A stretch of 64,000 nt of DNA from Aquila chrysaetos chrysaetos (taxonomy: Eukaryota > Chordata > Aves > Accipitriformes > Accipitridae): assembly GCF_900496995.4 (NCBI RefSeq), contig NC_044009.1:34433505-34497504 (forward strand). Reading direction: 5' to 3'. Every line of letters begins with the position of its first letter. Position 1 is the stretch's first letter. Made by a program: the position numbers and the translations under genes. Shown here one piece after another: positions 1 to 45,327 of the stretch. A model generated the notes under the pieces. It was not told the origin of the DNA, did not search any database, and was given only the letters and a program-made list of their open reading frames with translations.

Positions 1-32105
<32,105 letters not shown>

Positions 32106-32345
32106 GTAGGCTATTCAGAGCATGCTAAGACATCTGATACATCTCTGGGAGAATGCAACGTGCAACAGTGCCCAGGTTATATAGTTTTCAGGTGAATTCA
32201 TAACAGGAACTTTGAAATTTTAAAGTTGATGTTTACATCCATGTTTGATATTGTATATTAGCAAATGTTATGCTAATACATGTTTTGGCACATTTAACAC
32301 CTGTTTGATAGAAAAAATAAAATCAGAATGTAAAATGCCATGTGA
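32106..32345 (+). other. FAP: FAP 3' UTR (end estimated)
   Basis: Sequence after the stop codon, taken to end shortly after the AATAAA at 32316-32321, about 210 bases downstream of the stop. The exact cleavage point is inferred. Confidence 0.5.
32316..32321 (+). terminator. FAP: candidate FAP poly(A) signal AATAAA
   Basis: First canonical hexamer after the FAP stop codon. Confidence 0.5.
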
Positions 32346-33076
32346 ATTTATTGCCATCTTGCTTAAGCTTACATTCTGTAATCCAAAGATAGGTGGTCCA
32401 CTGCAAAGGCACACTGCCAGAGGAAACTGCTTGCATTTGTTAACTACAACTGTAAAATGGGAAAGGACAAAGCAAGCAGTGCAAGTACCTAATTAGCATC
32501 CTAACAAGAACCAGTTTCTCAAAACTGATTTCCAATTTCTTGGAAAGAATCCAAGCAGGAATGGGAACACACAATATTTAAAGCTGAAGTTTGGATAATT
32601 ATCGAGAATATTGAATGCTGTGTTCAAATTTTATTCAACTCTTATTTGAAACCTTGATTCTGCAGAACTCTCAGTCTTCAGGTTTAAATATGAAAGTAGG
32701 ACATTCATGATAGCTGTTTTCTCTCAGTGGTTTTTCTCCCTGTATTGAGAATATGTGAGCCATATTAGCCTGTTTTTAATCTCTAATCATCACCTCAGCA
32801 TTCAAATTAATCTCAGTGTCATTCATCCCAGACTGGAGGGGAAGGATCAAAGGATTATACAGGCTTTCTTTGCTTTGTTTCCCGTGAAACTATTTTAGGG
32901 AGTCTTTAAAAAATGCTGGAGGCTAATAATGATTGCAATACTTGTATTCTTTTGATTAGTAATTAAATCAGTCCTGTCGTAATATAAGAATATGAACAAG
33001 ATAATTGGCAAGACATCCATTGTAGATGAAATGATTCTCTGGTCATGTGTTTAAAAAATTCTGAGCTACCCTACTG

Positions 33077-33200
33077 CATAAGAACCATGGTCTGTCTAAC
33101 ACAGTATCTCATCTCTGGTATTAGTCGGTGAGAGTACAAAATAGCGTGAAAAATATTGTGGAGTAGCCTTCCCACAAAGCAAGCTGCTTCCTAATGCTCA
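33077..33200 (-). mobile_element. old CR1-type LINE 3' end fragment
   Basis: CATAAGAACCATGGTCTGTC then TAACACAGTATCTC resembles the reverse complement of old sauropsid CR1 3' ends (AAGAAC...ACCAATGGTCCATCTAGCCCAGTATC). It is strongly diverged. Confidence 0.6.
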
Positions 33201-34620
33201 GTCAGAGATCGGTTGCTGCTTCTTTGTGGAAAAGCAAGGGGTTTCATTTGACCCTCTTGACAAAAACATGGTGTTTAGCCAAAATCATTAAAACGTGGAA
33301 GTGATTTGCTATGTAACAGCTTCCTTCGTTTTGTTAATGGCAATATCAAATCTGATTTTCCACACATGAGAACATTCTCAGACACATCTTTATGTAAATG
33401 TAGTTGCCAAGCTGTTTGTAATGGTTAAATTACACTTTGATAGGAACTCTTCAGAAAATACTCAATTAGTTCAGGTTTTTTTGGAAATGCTGCCAATTAC
33501 GTGACGTTAATGAGCTTTTTGTTGGTAATGTAATTAAAATTCAACTGCTATAATGGTTAAAGGAAAAAATTATAGCTCTAAGAAAGTTAACATTAAGCAA
33601 ATATGACATGAAGTGGGGCTAATTAGATGTTGATTCTATGGTCCTATGTGCATTTGCTGCACACAACAGTAGTCTCCGTAATGTGGTTATTTTACAAATA
33701 AGGAATACAATTCAGCTGAAATTACTGAGATTTAACTCTCAATTTCTTATATTGATACAATACCACAGAAACCATTGCAAGATTGTGGTCAAAGAGAGAA
33801 AAATCAAGCTCTTATCCCAGATGCTTAAAGATTTTAGATACCTGAATATGTCAATGAGAACCTAGAGGAATTTTCAAAAAAGCATGGTATCAATCTCACA
33901 TAAATATCAATGTGTTAAGTTCCCTTTACATTTCTGCACCTTTATTTTTATTTATACTTTTGAAAATCCTATAAGCTCTGGAAATTTCGCCAGATAAATC
34001 GGCCCTTTGTGGATTCTTAAGTAATAAAGTGATGCAACGTTTTGTTCACACCCTGCACACAGGTCTGTAGTCAGAAGCTTCTGGAAGTATTTGGAATAAG
34101 GGACATTTCAGGAAAATGTGTCACATAAAATAACAGAAGGTACCTCTTTCCCAAGGGATGCATTAGCTGTTTCATTATTAATCTGCCCTTATGTCTGTTT
34201 CCTAAGGCAATCAGAGTACACATCTTCCAAACTGTCCACCATTTACCTTGGCTTGTAGGAAGCAGTTGTGGGGATAAAACATGAAAAAAATAAGTGCATC
34301 ATGCTGCTTTCAGTTTTGCTTCATTGTTTCTCATATTGTTATTTGCCTTACACAGTGTTCTTGCCAAAGAATGGGAATATGTCTTCAGCAGAGTGTGACA
34401 TTTACACTGAGTTGCTGGAATAATGTCTAACCTGAAACTTTATGATTGAGAAACCATGTATTTTGATGACCCAAGGGAAAATGTCCTAGGATGCTGTGAG
34501 TGTCAAAAAAAACCTCTTAAAAATATCCACAACATCAAATTGCTGGCCTGTGCTAATAACAGGTAGCATTGCAGTCATTAGAAATGGTGCAGGGCACTTC
34601 AAACCTACCATCGCAGTACC

Positions 34621-34985
34621 ACAGATTCACAGAATGGTTGGGGTTAGAAGGGAACTCTGGAGGTCGTCTTGTCCCACCTCCCTGTTCAAGCAGGGCCACC
34701 TACAGCTGGTGGACTATGTCCAGATGGCTTTTGAGTGTCTAAAAGGACAGAGACTCCACAAACTCCCTGGGCCTACTCTGCCAGTGCTCGGTCACCCTCA
34801 TAGTAAAAAAGTGTTTCCTTATATTCAGACAGAACCTTCCATGTTTCAGTTTGTGCCTGTTGCTTCTTGTTCTGTCACTGGGCACCACGGAAAAGAGCTT
34901 GGCTACATCTACTATACACCGTCCCTTCAGATATTTATATACAATGAAAAATCCTCCCGAGCCTTTTCTTCTCTAGAAAGAGAAC
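34621..34985 (-). mobile_element. avian CR1 LINE, 3' portion, minus orientation
   Basis: Starts with TTCACAGAATGGTTGGGGTT, the reverse complement of the CR1 3' end, and continues through AAGCAGGGCCACCTACAGC, AGACTCCACAAACTCCCTGG, TTCAGTTTGTGCCTGTTGCT and CCCTTCAGATATTTATA, all in consensus order. About 365 bases. It accounts for the long open frame over 34496-35146, which is not a gene. Confidence 0.9.
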
Positions 34986-36239
34986 TTTTTCCATTCTGCA
35001 TTGCTGTCTGCAATCACAATCCATGTTACAAGCATCACCACAAACATTCACTGGACAGTTATTTGCCCCATTCCTTTCTAAGGAATATGAATATGGTATG
35101 TAAGAGCCAGCACTGGGACACAGCTTATTATGAAACTAAGAAATGATAGCTTTTGTGACAAGATTTTCTAAGCTGATGAATGAATATCCTCAAAGTTTTG
35201 CTTCCCACTTTCAAATGTTTTAGAGGATCTGGTTTTCAGAAAATGCTGAGCACTTTCTGCTCTTCTTTTCTCTTTTGAATAATAATCTCACACTTCAGAT
35301 ACCAAAAAATACCACTTCAGATAATGAAACTTAGTTTTCAAATATTTGTCATATAAACAAGGTATACAAGCCTCTGAAGATGGGACATAGTTGTTCTGAA
35401 TTAAGTAGACAGGCCCTTGATAAAGAGCCACAGATACAGTTGTTTACAAGTCAGTTTCCACTATGAATCCTGTTTAGCTTTTAGAAAATAGAGCTGCAAA
35501 GCAAAAACTGCTTTATTCTAGGAACTGAAGTGTACATAAATAGTAGAAAACCACTGGTTCCACTCCAAACCATTCATTCACCAACACCTATTTTCATCGC
35601 CTACCTCATTCGTGCTGTGTGAGTTGTACATACCAATGAATATGTAATCCTCATACCTCAAATGTGGAGCTACATGCTTTGCTTCACTTAGGATTACTGC
35701 AGCTGCAAAGAAGAAAAGGCCTGAAGAGAAAACAGCACTAATAGAAAACCAAGTATAACCCCAGCCAGGCTCCATAATATGGTTAGTGTTATACTCATTT
35801 TATTCAGATATCAAGTAAAATTCAGACTACATTCAATACTTTCCAGTTTGCCAGTCAGTTCCAATTACAAGGCACAGCTGTTTAGAACATTTTATAGAGT
35901 CATTTGAAGGCTCTATATTTAATCTGAATAATTCATAGTATTCGCTAAGAGCATTTGGTATTACTTTCAATTATGAACATTGTCTTTTCAGAATGTAAAG
36001 TAACTAGTACATACTTGGCCAGCTCTTCTGCCTGTGCAAATTGATGCAGCTCCATTGACTTCAAATAGAGTGATTCCAATTTATGTGAGTAGACAGTGTG
36101 GGCTACAGCATAGTTACAATAGCTCTCTTTTCCTGAGGTACAAACCCATTGGCATCCTCAGCAGCTCCATGCTGTGGAAAGGCTTAGAAACCCTAAATTA
36201 ATCCTCCATTTCAGAAAGCCATTCCTGCTCTCCCAAGTG

Positions 36240-36355
36240 TAGCCATCAAGCTGATACATACATATGCACACATTTGTGTGTTTGTATATGTACACATGTA
36301 CATATGTAACATGATGCATATGCTTTATGTATGTATGTGTGTACACATGTGTTCT
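36240..36355. repeat. CA/TG-rich low-complexity tract
   Basis: Alternating purine-pyrimidine sequence with repeated TACACATGTA, TATGTAC and TGTGTG motifs. Confidence 0.75.
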
Positions 36356-38326
36356 TCCTCTATATGTTGCACTAATTCTCAGAAGGGTAATGCACGGCTC
36401 TTTTGACTGATTACCATGTAGCAAGGATTGGAAAATAAAAGGGGCTGCACAGCCCAGCCTCTGAACTCATGGTTGACAAGTTAGGGAGAGAATGCTTTCT
36501 GTGTAATGTAAGAAAGAAAAGGGTGTGGGCCTGTAGTCATACCCCAAGAAACATCCTCCTCCCTCTCATGTTCTTTAGATATGTAATGGATAAAAATATA
36601 ATAATATAAGAGCAATAAATATGTAATGAAGAAATACATAGAAAAATGTGGGGGGTTCACTTTTTTGGAAACATTTGTTGAGGATTTTTTTACTTCTTTA
36701 CTTACAAAAGCCAGCAACTTCCTCATTCATTGAAATGTTCAAATCCTGACTTTAAACTGATTTAAACTTTTTAAATTTTTTTTCTTGTACCAACAGTTAA
36801 AGACTTGAGAGAAACCTCCTAGAAAATTATGATATTCAGAGTAAGCTAGCCAGTTATAACAAATACATTGCTCCTGTTTTTCTAAAAAGCCATGCCAACT
36901 GGAATTGTCACTGCTAGAGCATCAGGTTCAGTGTGCAGCTGGTAAGAATTCTGCTTCTTATTTTACCTCTTCTGTAACTTTCCCCACAGATTTTTTGTCC
37001 AGTGAGTGCACTACACTGTCCTTAACAGCAGCCATTACCTGTTGCTGAGATGATGGTGCAGGAAACTGATCAGCTCCAAATACAGTGAACCCAAGATACA
37101 GAATTTTAATTACTCCAAGTGAATCATGAAAAACATCAAGGTGAAACTCTCCTGAAGGCAGGTCACTTTCAGGTTCTGTCTCTTAGTCTGCTTCAGTAGA
37201 AGTACTGTCTCATATGTGAACTATAATATAGAGGAGAGTGAGGTTGCCCTTGACTTTTGCCAAAAGGTGCCATCTAACTATTGTATTTTACAATGTGAGA
37301 GGAAAAAAACCTGAGTATATATTCATGTTTCATACACTCATTACAATTTTCTACTTCTGTTTGGTAACTCGTTTGCTGTGCTCTCGAAATATGTATTACT
37401 ATAGAGTAAGTTATGGCAACTGTAGGTTGCATGGTTCTTGATGGCAGTTCACTTCTTTCCCGTAATTTTTATTGTCTGTATATCACTTGAAAAACAAATA
37501 ATCAGTCACCTTCTAGATGCTAGATGACCTGCTAGATGATATAGCCTGTGTAACAACCTGCCCAGCCAGGTGCACTGAGCTGCTCCGTCTCATATATTTT
37601 TTTCCAAAATCATCCTACTGTAAACAAGGAACTTTATCTGACACAAGAAAACAAACAGAGCTAAACAAAAGAAAAAAACTGCCTGTTTCCTGGAGGAGAT
37701 GATATTGTCTTACATTCTGTATTGCCTGTTTAGAAAGCTATGTATCTTTAACTCAACATGCACTGAGATAATTGTCTGGAGCAATCCATTTCAACAAGTG
37801 TGTACGTGTCATCCTGGTGTAAAAAAGGTCTAAATGGCCCTTTGATCACCATCTGCTGTCCTGTCGGGGTACTGCAGGGCTGGGCAGCCTGCCTTCTCCC
37901 GCAGGAGCTGCAAAGTTGACCAACCTGATGGAGAGTGCCTGCTAATACTCTAATGCTGGACTTACATTTAAACTGTGATTTTGCATCCCCTACATAAAGC
38001 TCATAAAGTTTAAATAGAAAGTAGATTTAAAAATAATTCTGAGATAAAGACGGCAAAGTATCTCAGTGAAATCGGCACCTCATGAAAATAAGTAGGTTTG
38101 GGGTATAATTGTTTCCAGACTTATTTTGGCTCCTTTGGTACCATGTCTTAGATGTTACACAGTTGTTTGCCTAGAGAAGGTTGGTATATGGAGATGGTAA
38201 TTCCGGTCATTTCAAACAAAAAAAATCTGAAAAGCCAAATTTGATAAATATGTATGCAAGTTTGTATATCCTATGCCAATGAATGACTGGGAATCCATGC
38301 CTTTGAATGGATGTGAAAAATACAGT

Positions 38327-38440
38327 TAGGAGGAGGAAGAAAGAGGACATGGGGAAGAGAACATGTGGAAAAGAGGGGAAAAGAAGTAGTAATTAAAAAG
38401 GAGAATAACAAAAAGGCAAAATAAGGCTCTCAGAAATGAC
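38327..38440 (+). repeat. polypurine tract
   Basis: Almost pure A/G over about 110 bases (GGAGGAGGAAGAAAGAGGA and similar). Confidence 0.75.
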
Positions 38441-40039
38441 TGAGGGTACAAACAGAAGGCAATGATGAGAGGGACAGAAGCTGTGCTCTTAAGTTTTCAG
38501 TAGCAGCATTAGTAGACACTTGCATTGTAGCTAAAAAAGACAAAATGGACCATGAATCTCAGTAGATGGATCCAAGAGCAGAGAAAAATTATACTAACAC
38601 CAAAAAAAAAATATTTAAAATTGATTATGTGGACTATGTAGTGAGACTTAATGTTTCCCTAAACCCATACTGTGGTATTTAGGATAGAAGTCTAGGAAGG
38701 ATCCATTAAATTTTGTTTGCCACTCTAACACTAGGGTTATTAAGTTTATACACTGCCTCAATTGTATCACATGGGCTATGCCAATCTGGTTGTGGTCAGC
38801 CAGCAGAAAATTAACTCACTGAAGAAAATTCTTTGCTGGCTTCATGGAGTATTGTTAGGGGAAATAAGAGGGTTTGCTGTAATGTGTATGCTCTGTACCA
38901 CAAATTAGACCATGGGCCACTCCAGACTGGAGCACAGGCTGTCATTAATGTTGAGTGAGATGTCCACTGTGATTCCAGACCCTTCCCTCTACTGAGCAGA
39001 ACTGAAACTCAAGGTGGAGTCCTTCATATTTAATGTGTCTCCTGGACTGCCTGGCACCTTACATATGTAATAATCATATTTCATTTTTTTGCTTTTTTGC
39101 ATTTTACAAAGGACTATCATGACGTATGAAAAAGTCCATAAAGGAAAACTTCGGAACTTTCTTGGAGGGGGATATCTCACTTGTTGCTTCATAGAGAGGA
39201 TAAAGGACCCATATTCCTGACTGGCAGATTTTTTCAGCTGCCAGGGCCATTGACAAGCTTTGTGTCAATCTCTCCTACCTGTGGTCACCAGATGGCTAAA
39301 CATAGTCTTCTTTGGCAATGCTGCCCCACCACAGCTATGAAATTGCCCCTATTACTGGATGGTTTAGGACCTTGACAATAGTTGCATAGAACATACACAG
39401 CTACAAAGCTCAAATCTGGTTTTGTTTTGGATTTTTTTTCTTTGTAGGGAATGGAGACATGAGCAAAAGTCTTATCTTGCGTAAATCTGTAGGCCACAGT
39501 GTGAAACTCAATTTATAATGAATGTTTGCCATACAGTCCTCCCGTAAGTATGAATTTTCATACAGAAGAATTTACAAAGTTAGCATTTTAGATCTAAGGT
39601 AATCAAATATTTTTGTTAAATTTGACCTGTGCTAGGCTTTTCATAGTGGGTAGCCATCACTGCAGCACTTCACATTTCTTCATGTTCATTATATTGGCAC
39701 AAAATTACTTGAAGAATCATTCATGGCTTTGGGGAAGTCATGTTAGTTATTGTTAACAGTGTATTAAATTTATAAACCTTGATTTAAAATTGATAGGTGA
39801 AATTGATGTTATTGATGTCAACAGGAGCGGGATTCTAAATGTTAAATGTGGCAAATCAGAATTTGGAGAAATTGCTGCCTTAATCCCAGGCACCTTTAGC
39901 CCACTCTTTGTCATCCTAATGCCCTTCTGTTTGATATTTACTTCTTTGGACATTGCTACCTCACTCCTTTTGCAAATCCATGTTAGCATTGATGTCATAA
40001 AGTAAGCAGAATGAATGTGTGAAATTGCTTGTAAAATTA

Positions 40040-40155
40040 TCAAATGAAATGAATAGCAAATATGATGACTTTTTTTTTTAAGTTGAATAAGGAAACTGTC
40101 AGCAATGATGCACTCTCGTAATGCTTACTAGAGCTGAACAGTATATATATAAGTC
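40040..40155 (+). promoter_or_regulatory. GCG: GCG proximal promoter with TATA box
   Basis: TATATATATAAG at 40142-40152 is preceded by GTCAGC, GTAAT and GAGCTGAACAGTATATA in the same order as I recall in the mammalian GCG promoter (GTCAGC-GTAAT-GAGCTGGAGAGTATATAA). The GTAAT-containing segment corresponds to the islet G1 element region that binds PAX6/CDX-type factors in mammals. Factor binding is inferred. Confidence 0.7.
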
Positions 40156-40171
40156 TGTGCAAAAGAGGCAG

Positions 40172-40270
40172 CTAGGCAGATCTCAGGATCCTCAAGGCTT
40201 GCCATAGTTCCAGAAGAGAGAGTAGCAGGTCTTTCCGCAACTGCTACATATCACTTCAAAGTATAAAAAG
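40172..40270 (+). other. GCG: GCG exon 1 (non-coding 5' UTR), start estimated
   Basis: Placed about 25-30 bases after the TATA box. It ends at the donor AAAAG-GTAAGA at 40270/40271. It contains no start codon that leads into the proglucagon frame. Confidence 0.6.
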
Positions 40271-43200
40271 GTAAGATTTATATGAACTACCAGTACAATT
40301 TGTTTGAGAAAACTGAGTGCATTGTCTGAATTGTATTGCCCAAAGTTTGCAATAGAGGTGCAGCAAATTGGTGTTTTCTTCTGTGGTTGTACTCACCAAT
40401 GTCTGGAGTTAACGACATCATCACTTAAATCTTTTAATGTATTGAATTAGTTCAACAGAGAATGATCCGAAAAAGGGAAATCAACTGTTTGGGTTGCAGA
40501 AGCAATTGAGAGAAGGAAGATTAGCCATGAGAACATGAAAGTCATGCATTGTAGAAAGCATTTAAACGTGAGATACATAATTACTGATTTTTATATTTTT
40601 ATCTCCTTTAGTATCTTCTCTAGAGATATTTAATGAATGTGATTTTTTAAATATTCACTCCTTATAGATACTGCCTAATTAAGAATCAATGGGGATTAAA
40701 TTAGCAGAATGCAAACAAATTAAGTGGGTTTATATAGACACTGATTTAAAGCTGTCCAAGGCAGATTGTCACTCCATCACCCTACAGATTGCCACTCCAC
40801 TGCCCTACCTTTAGATTATTTTGTCCAAGCAACTATTTTTTTCATATCACTGTAAGATCTGAAAGGGAAATTATATAGTACAAAAGTAAAAATTAAAGCC
40901 TTTCAATAGTTATTGTGATTATTGTATAAAATTTAATTTAGTCTTCCATCCTACTATGGATTTCCTTAGACTAGAACCATTATATTTTACAGACTTTTCC
41001 ACCAGGCATTACAGCATGGTAGGTAAATTAGATGTAAAGTACATCTACCTGAAAAAGTAATTTATTTATAATTAGAAATAAATGCTATTTGCAAACAGTT
41101 TCATGTAAATAGAAATCTATATTATTCATTCATACCTTTTCATAGGAAAATATACTTAACTACTGTAACTGCATAATTTGTATTTTTAAACTGGAGATGC
41201 AAATCTGACTTTTGAAAGATTCTTTTCTGAAAACTCAATGAAATTAAGCTAGTTAAAATTGCACATAGGTACAAAAGACCTCTGCAGTAATATATATTGG
41301 AAAAACTAGCAAAAACATGTTGATCAAAGAAATAATATTCCAGGAAGTTTCCGATCAAGATTTGAGAGACATATTTGTAACATACTTTCTGGTGGTTCAA
41401 AGTAAGATGTGTTAATTTTTCATCTCCAATCAGAAAGAAATTAAAACATTTCCATTAGTCTAATATGCATATGAACAAAAATATTTTGTGTAAGATTAGC
41501 CTTAGTTTTCCTGCACTTTGACAATAAGATTGCACAGATTTTAACAGTATCTACTGATGACCTTAATAACTTAGAGCAAATAAAACCTTTCTTCTGATTG
41601 GGAAATTAATTGATTAGCAGGAATAAACTAAACAAATATTATTTTGCTGATCATCTCTTTTTCTTTACAAAACATCTTTGTGTTCCCAAGGATAAAATAA
41701 AAATTTCTTCTTTAAAAACTGTAGCTTCTTTAACTTGTTGAAAACTGCTGTTGCTGGTTTGGGTTACCAATAGGAAGTACTAAATGTTGAACAAACAAAA
41801 TTGATTCTAATTTTTAAAAGAACATATTTGACAGAAGTTCAATAGCTTTTGAAAATACTTATTTTATTAATAAGGATTCTCTTACTTGAAAATTGTATTC
41901 ATTTCAAAAAACTGCATTTATACATCTTTCTTTTTAGTAATGTCCCCAGATTTTGATTCCGAAAAACTTAGAAAGAAGCTAAAACTGCATTTAACATTAA
42001 ACATATTCTTAAGGCATAAAGTAGCCAGTGGGACTGTTCACATCTGAAAGCTCTATAGGACTGAGGCATAAGAGTTAGATCCAAGATATATTGAAATCAC
42101 CAAAAATCTGTTTACTGACTACAGTAGGCTTTGAATTTGTTTTTTCATAAAAGTTTTATACAAAAGAATAGCTATTAGTATCTGATATTGCTATAAGGAG
42201 GCTGGATATTAATGACTAGACTATTTCTTTCATTCCACCTCAGTGCTTTAGGTTTATGTCTAATCTGTATCATGGTTTCACAAAGCTACAGGCAGCTGTA
42301 AACTATTTTTCTTTAGTTTTTCAGGTTAAGTAAAAGTATACCAAACCACTAGCATACCATTAAGCAGGGCAAATTTACTTATGTATGGTGCAATAGCCAG
42401 ACTTTATTCGGTGTCCAGGTTAACTCATTTACAGCTGTATCAGCTAGCATGTGGGTCACTACATTACAATCAAACCATTTTTTTGTCCACAGCAGAGTCA
42501 TCTCCCAAAGAATAGGCAGAGGTTTTGTTCCAGCCTATGAAATGTGAAATTGTGCATTCTTTGAGATAAACATTGGATGTCAGTGTTGCACCACGAAATT
42601 ACAGCTCCAAATGAAACAGTGTAAAGTTCAATACTATAGTTAGGGTTACAATAGGACTGACTACATGGCCACCACGGTATTTGTTGGTACCATAACAGAA
42701 AATGTGCAAGTGTAGAAATCAAATGTCATATATCAGGACATACAGAAGGCAGAAAAGAGTCTCCATACACACTGATGAAAAAATGAGCAAAACTGACAGT
42801 GGCTTCTGGTGGAGAGAAGGAAATTTACTCCGTTGCTTAATAGTACAATCCACCAGAAAATCTTATGTTCCATTTCTTTTCCTGGTTTTGATTAAGATTT
42901 GATTAAGACTTTGATTGCCTTAAATATTTTGATACTGACACTGAGGTATTCTAGTAAAATATTTATATTATTCAATAAGATTTTCTTAAAAATTAGGCCT
43001 CGCAAAGTACCAGGAGCAATACATTCTTCCTAACCATAAGTAAATTCCTGCCAACAGTCAAGCTTTGCATCTCCAACTATAGGTTATTTTATAATAAAAG
43101 GAAGAAACAGATTTCATAAAAAATCTGCTCTGAAACTGGGCAGACTACTGGCACAGAGTAGAAGTCTTACAGCAGTAAGTTTTTTGATGCAGGAATTTAC

Positions 43201-45226
43201 TTTTTCAGAGATGTTCATATAGCTCCCCCCCCCCCCCCATCCACCCATTTGCACTGCTCAGTGCAGAGCCAACTCTAAATCTCAAGACAGAGTAATCTGC
43301 ACCTTCTCTACACATCATTCCTTCATAACTTTCTTACGGCTTCCTCCAGGCCATAGTATATTTAAATTCAGCCTACTGTGACAAGGCATTAAAATAGAGA
43401 ATAGATATTTTTTTCACTGAGACTGCCTTATTTTACAAATTATTGAATTTCAATAAATAACTCCTCCATTAGAGCCGGTGGAGTTTGGTGGAGATTATTA
43501 GTGGGGAGGGTGTTTTTTCCTGGGTCTTACCTTGCCAGCTACCACTTTACTTCAATGCACTCAGCTTTCCTATCTCCCCTTGTTTTTCAGACTGTAACAT
43601 AAACCTCCATAGGAAAGTGTCATGGATGGCAGAAGGGGTCTTTCAAATACACAAATATCAGTTCAAGTACATGATGAAATTATTTCCAGTGACATTTTGC
43701 TGATGTGAACTCATTGCAACTTCTGTTGCTTTACAGCAGATTAATATTGTGATCCACACTGATTTTAAAGTTACAACAAATGAGCATTTAGCCATTGAAT
43801 GAATGGCATACTCAATTTTTTGTCAAGGTCAAAAGTACCTAACCAAATTTTAAAATCTTTTCCTTTTCTATACATTCATTCCATAAATTTAAGTGATCCA
43901 AAATAATTAAAAATAAACAATATATACTAGTTGATTTTGTAAGTAGATTTCCTCTCATTTCCTGTTTATGCAAAGCACTTTTGAGTCTATTAGCCATTAG
44001 CTGCTCATAGTCCCTTTTGCACAGAGTTTTGTGAGCCTAAAGTGAATAGCGTTTCTTTGTTCAACAGAGTTTGTCCTATAGGGGATCATGTGTCAACAGA
44101 CTAATACTACTACAGTAAATAATGAAAATTGTAGCACACATAATTAGGGGATTAGAGAATGCCTTATTCCCATTGGTGACTATTCACTAAAAGTTAGAAC
44201 TGTACTACTTGCATAAGTAAACCAGTCATTAATGCAAGTAAGGGAATCACAGATTGGCTGTGGATCACCAAAGCATTTGTACAGGCTGTAATACTCTAGT
44301 TTACATTGAGTAATCTCACATTAAAGTCAGTGAGACTGGTCAAGTTATTCCAGTGTGTGCGAGATGAAGACACATGTAATAATGTAGCCATTTCTGTTAC
44401 ATGGTTGAAGCCAATAGAATGACCTGTAACAGTAAGAATTACATCTGGGAGACAATGTTTTCTGCTTTGGTTTACCATTAATATGAACTATATAACCCAC
44501 ATCTTGTATATACCATATAGTCCCATAATGGAAGCCCTTAAGCTGAAATAAAGTATCATGTCAATAGTGCAACAAGCAAAACTTGACATATCATGTCATT
44601 AATTGAACACAAGCCAGTGTGTGGTTTGGTGGTTGCTTTTTTCCTAAGGAGTCACACCTATTAATAAGTCATTATTAAGTCCAGAGGCCTACTGCTGCAA
44701 TATCTGTTATTTAAAAAAAGAACTTTTAAAAGGAGGGTGGAGGGCCAGAAGGAAAGAATGGAGAGGTGCTAATGTGACAGTATTCTTGACAGATTTGCTT
44801 TATTTTTTGTCTAGTGAATAAGCTGGAAAAAATAAGTCACACCAATACCCTCGTTTTGCAATAAAACAATATTGTAGAAACAGATCTAATGCTTGCCATC
44901 AGCAGTACACAGAACAAAGGAGATACAGACCTTTATCCTTGTATTACTGAAGAAAGTGAGGATGCAGTTGCTCTCAGCTCACCTTGCATTCTAGAATAGA
45001 GATTAGAGCCTAAAGACTAGAAAAGTCTATAGAAAAGACTATGACTTTTGAATGCCTACCCAAGGCACTACAGCTTCCATCCACTGGACATGGACCCCGT
45101 CCTCACAGGGTCTCAATATCATCAAGTTTAGATCAGCATTAAGGATGTCTCTTTTCAATGTAATTGATTCAGACACATGTAAAGATGATTACATTTTTCT
45201 TTGTTGCCTTATTTCTGTTTTGACAG
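40271..45226. other. GCG intron 1
   Basis: About 5 kb, AT-rich. A C14 run lies at 43225-43238 and an old repeat-like fragment at about 44270-44370 (AGTAATCTCACATTAAAGTC, GTGAGACT). I see no coding exon. Confidence 0.6.
43225..43238. repeat. poly(C) run, 14 bases
   Basis: Uninterrupted C tract, unusual in this AT-rich intron. Confidence 0.9.
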
Positions 45227-45229
45227 GCA

Positions 45230-45327
45230 ATGAAAATGAAAAGTGTTTATTTTATTGCTGGGCTTCTTTTAATGATAGTTCAAGGCAGCTGGCAAAATCC
45301 TCTTCAGGATACAGAGGAGAAATCAAG
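45230..45327 (+). CDS. GCG: GCG exon 2, coding part: signal peptide and start of GRPP
   Basis: The exon begins at 45227 after TTTTGACAG. It encodes [20 protein letters not shown] and then [12 protein letters not shown], with a hydrophobic core typical of a secretory signal. Donor GTAAAT. Confidence 0.96.

Larger units (their letters stand above)
32350..40130. other. FAP-GCG intergenic region
   Basis: About 7.8 kb. It holds an old CR1-type fragment (33077-33200), an avian CR1 (34621-34985), a purine-rich tract (38327-38440) and a CA/TG-rich tract (36240-36355). I see no supported gene. Confidence 0.65.

Noticed and set aside
34496-35146. 216-residue open frame on the + strand
   Set aside because: Its central part is the reverse complement of a CR1 LINE 3' end (34621-34985). 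The translation resembles no protein and there is no promoter or splice context.
39753-40043. 96-residue minus frame and 71-residue plus frame just upstream of the GCG promoter
   Set aside because: Both strands are open by chance over the same bases; no family recognised. Some words (GATGTCAACAGGAGCGGGATT-like) hint at an old repeat but too weakly to call.
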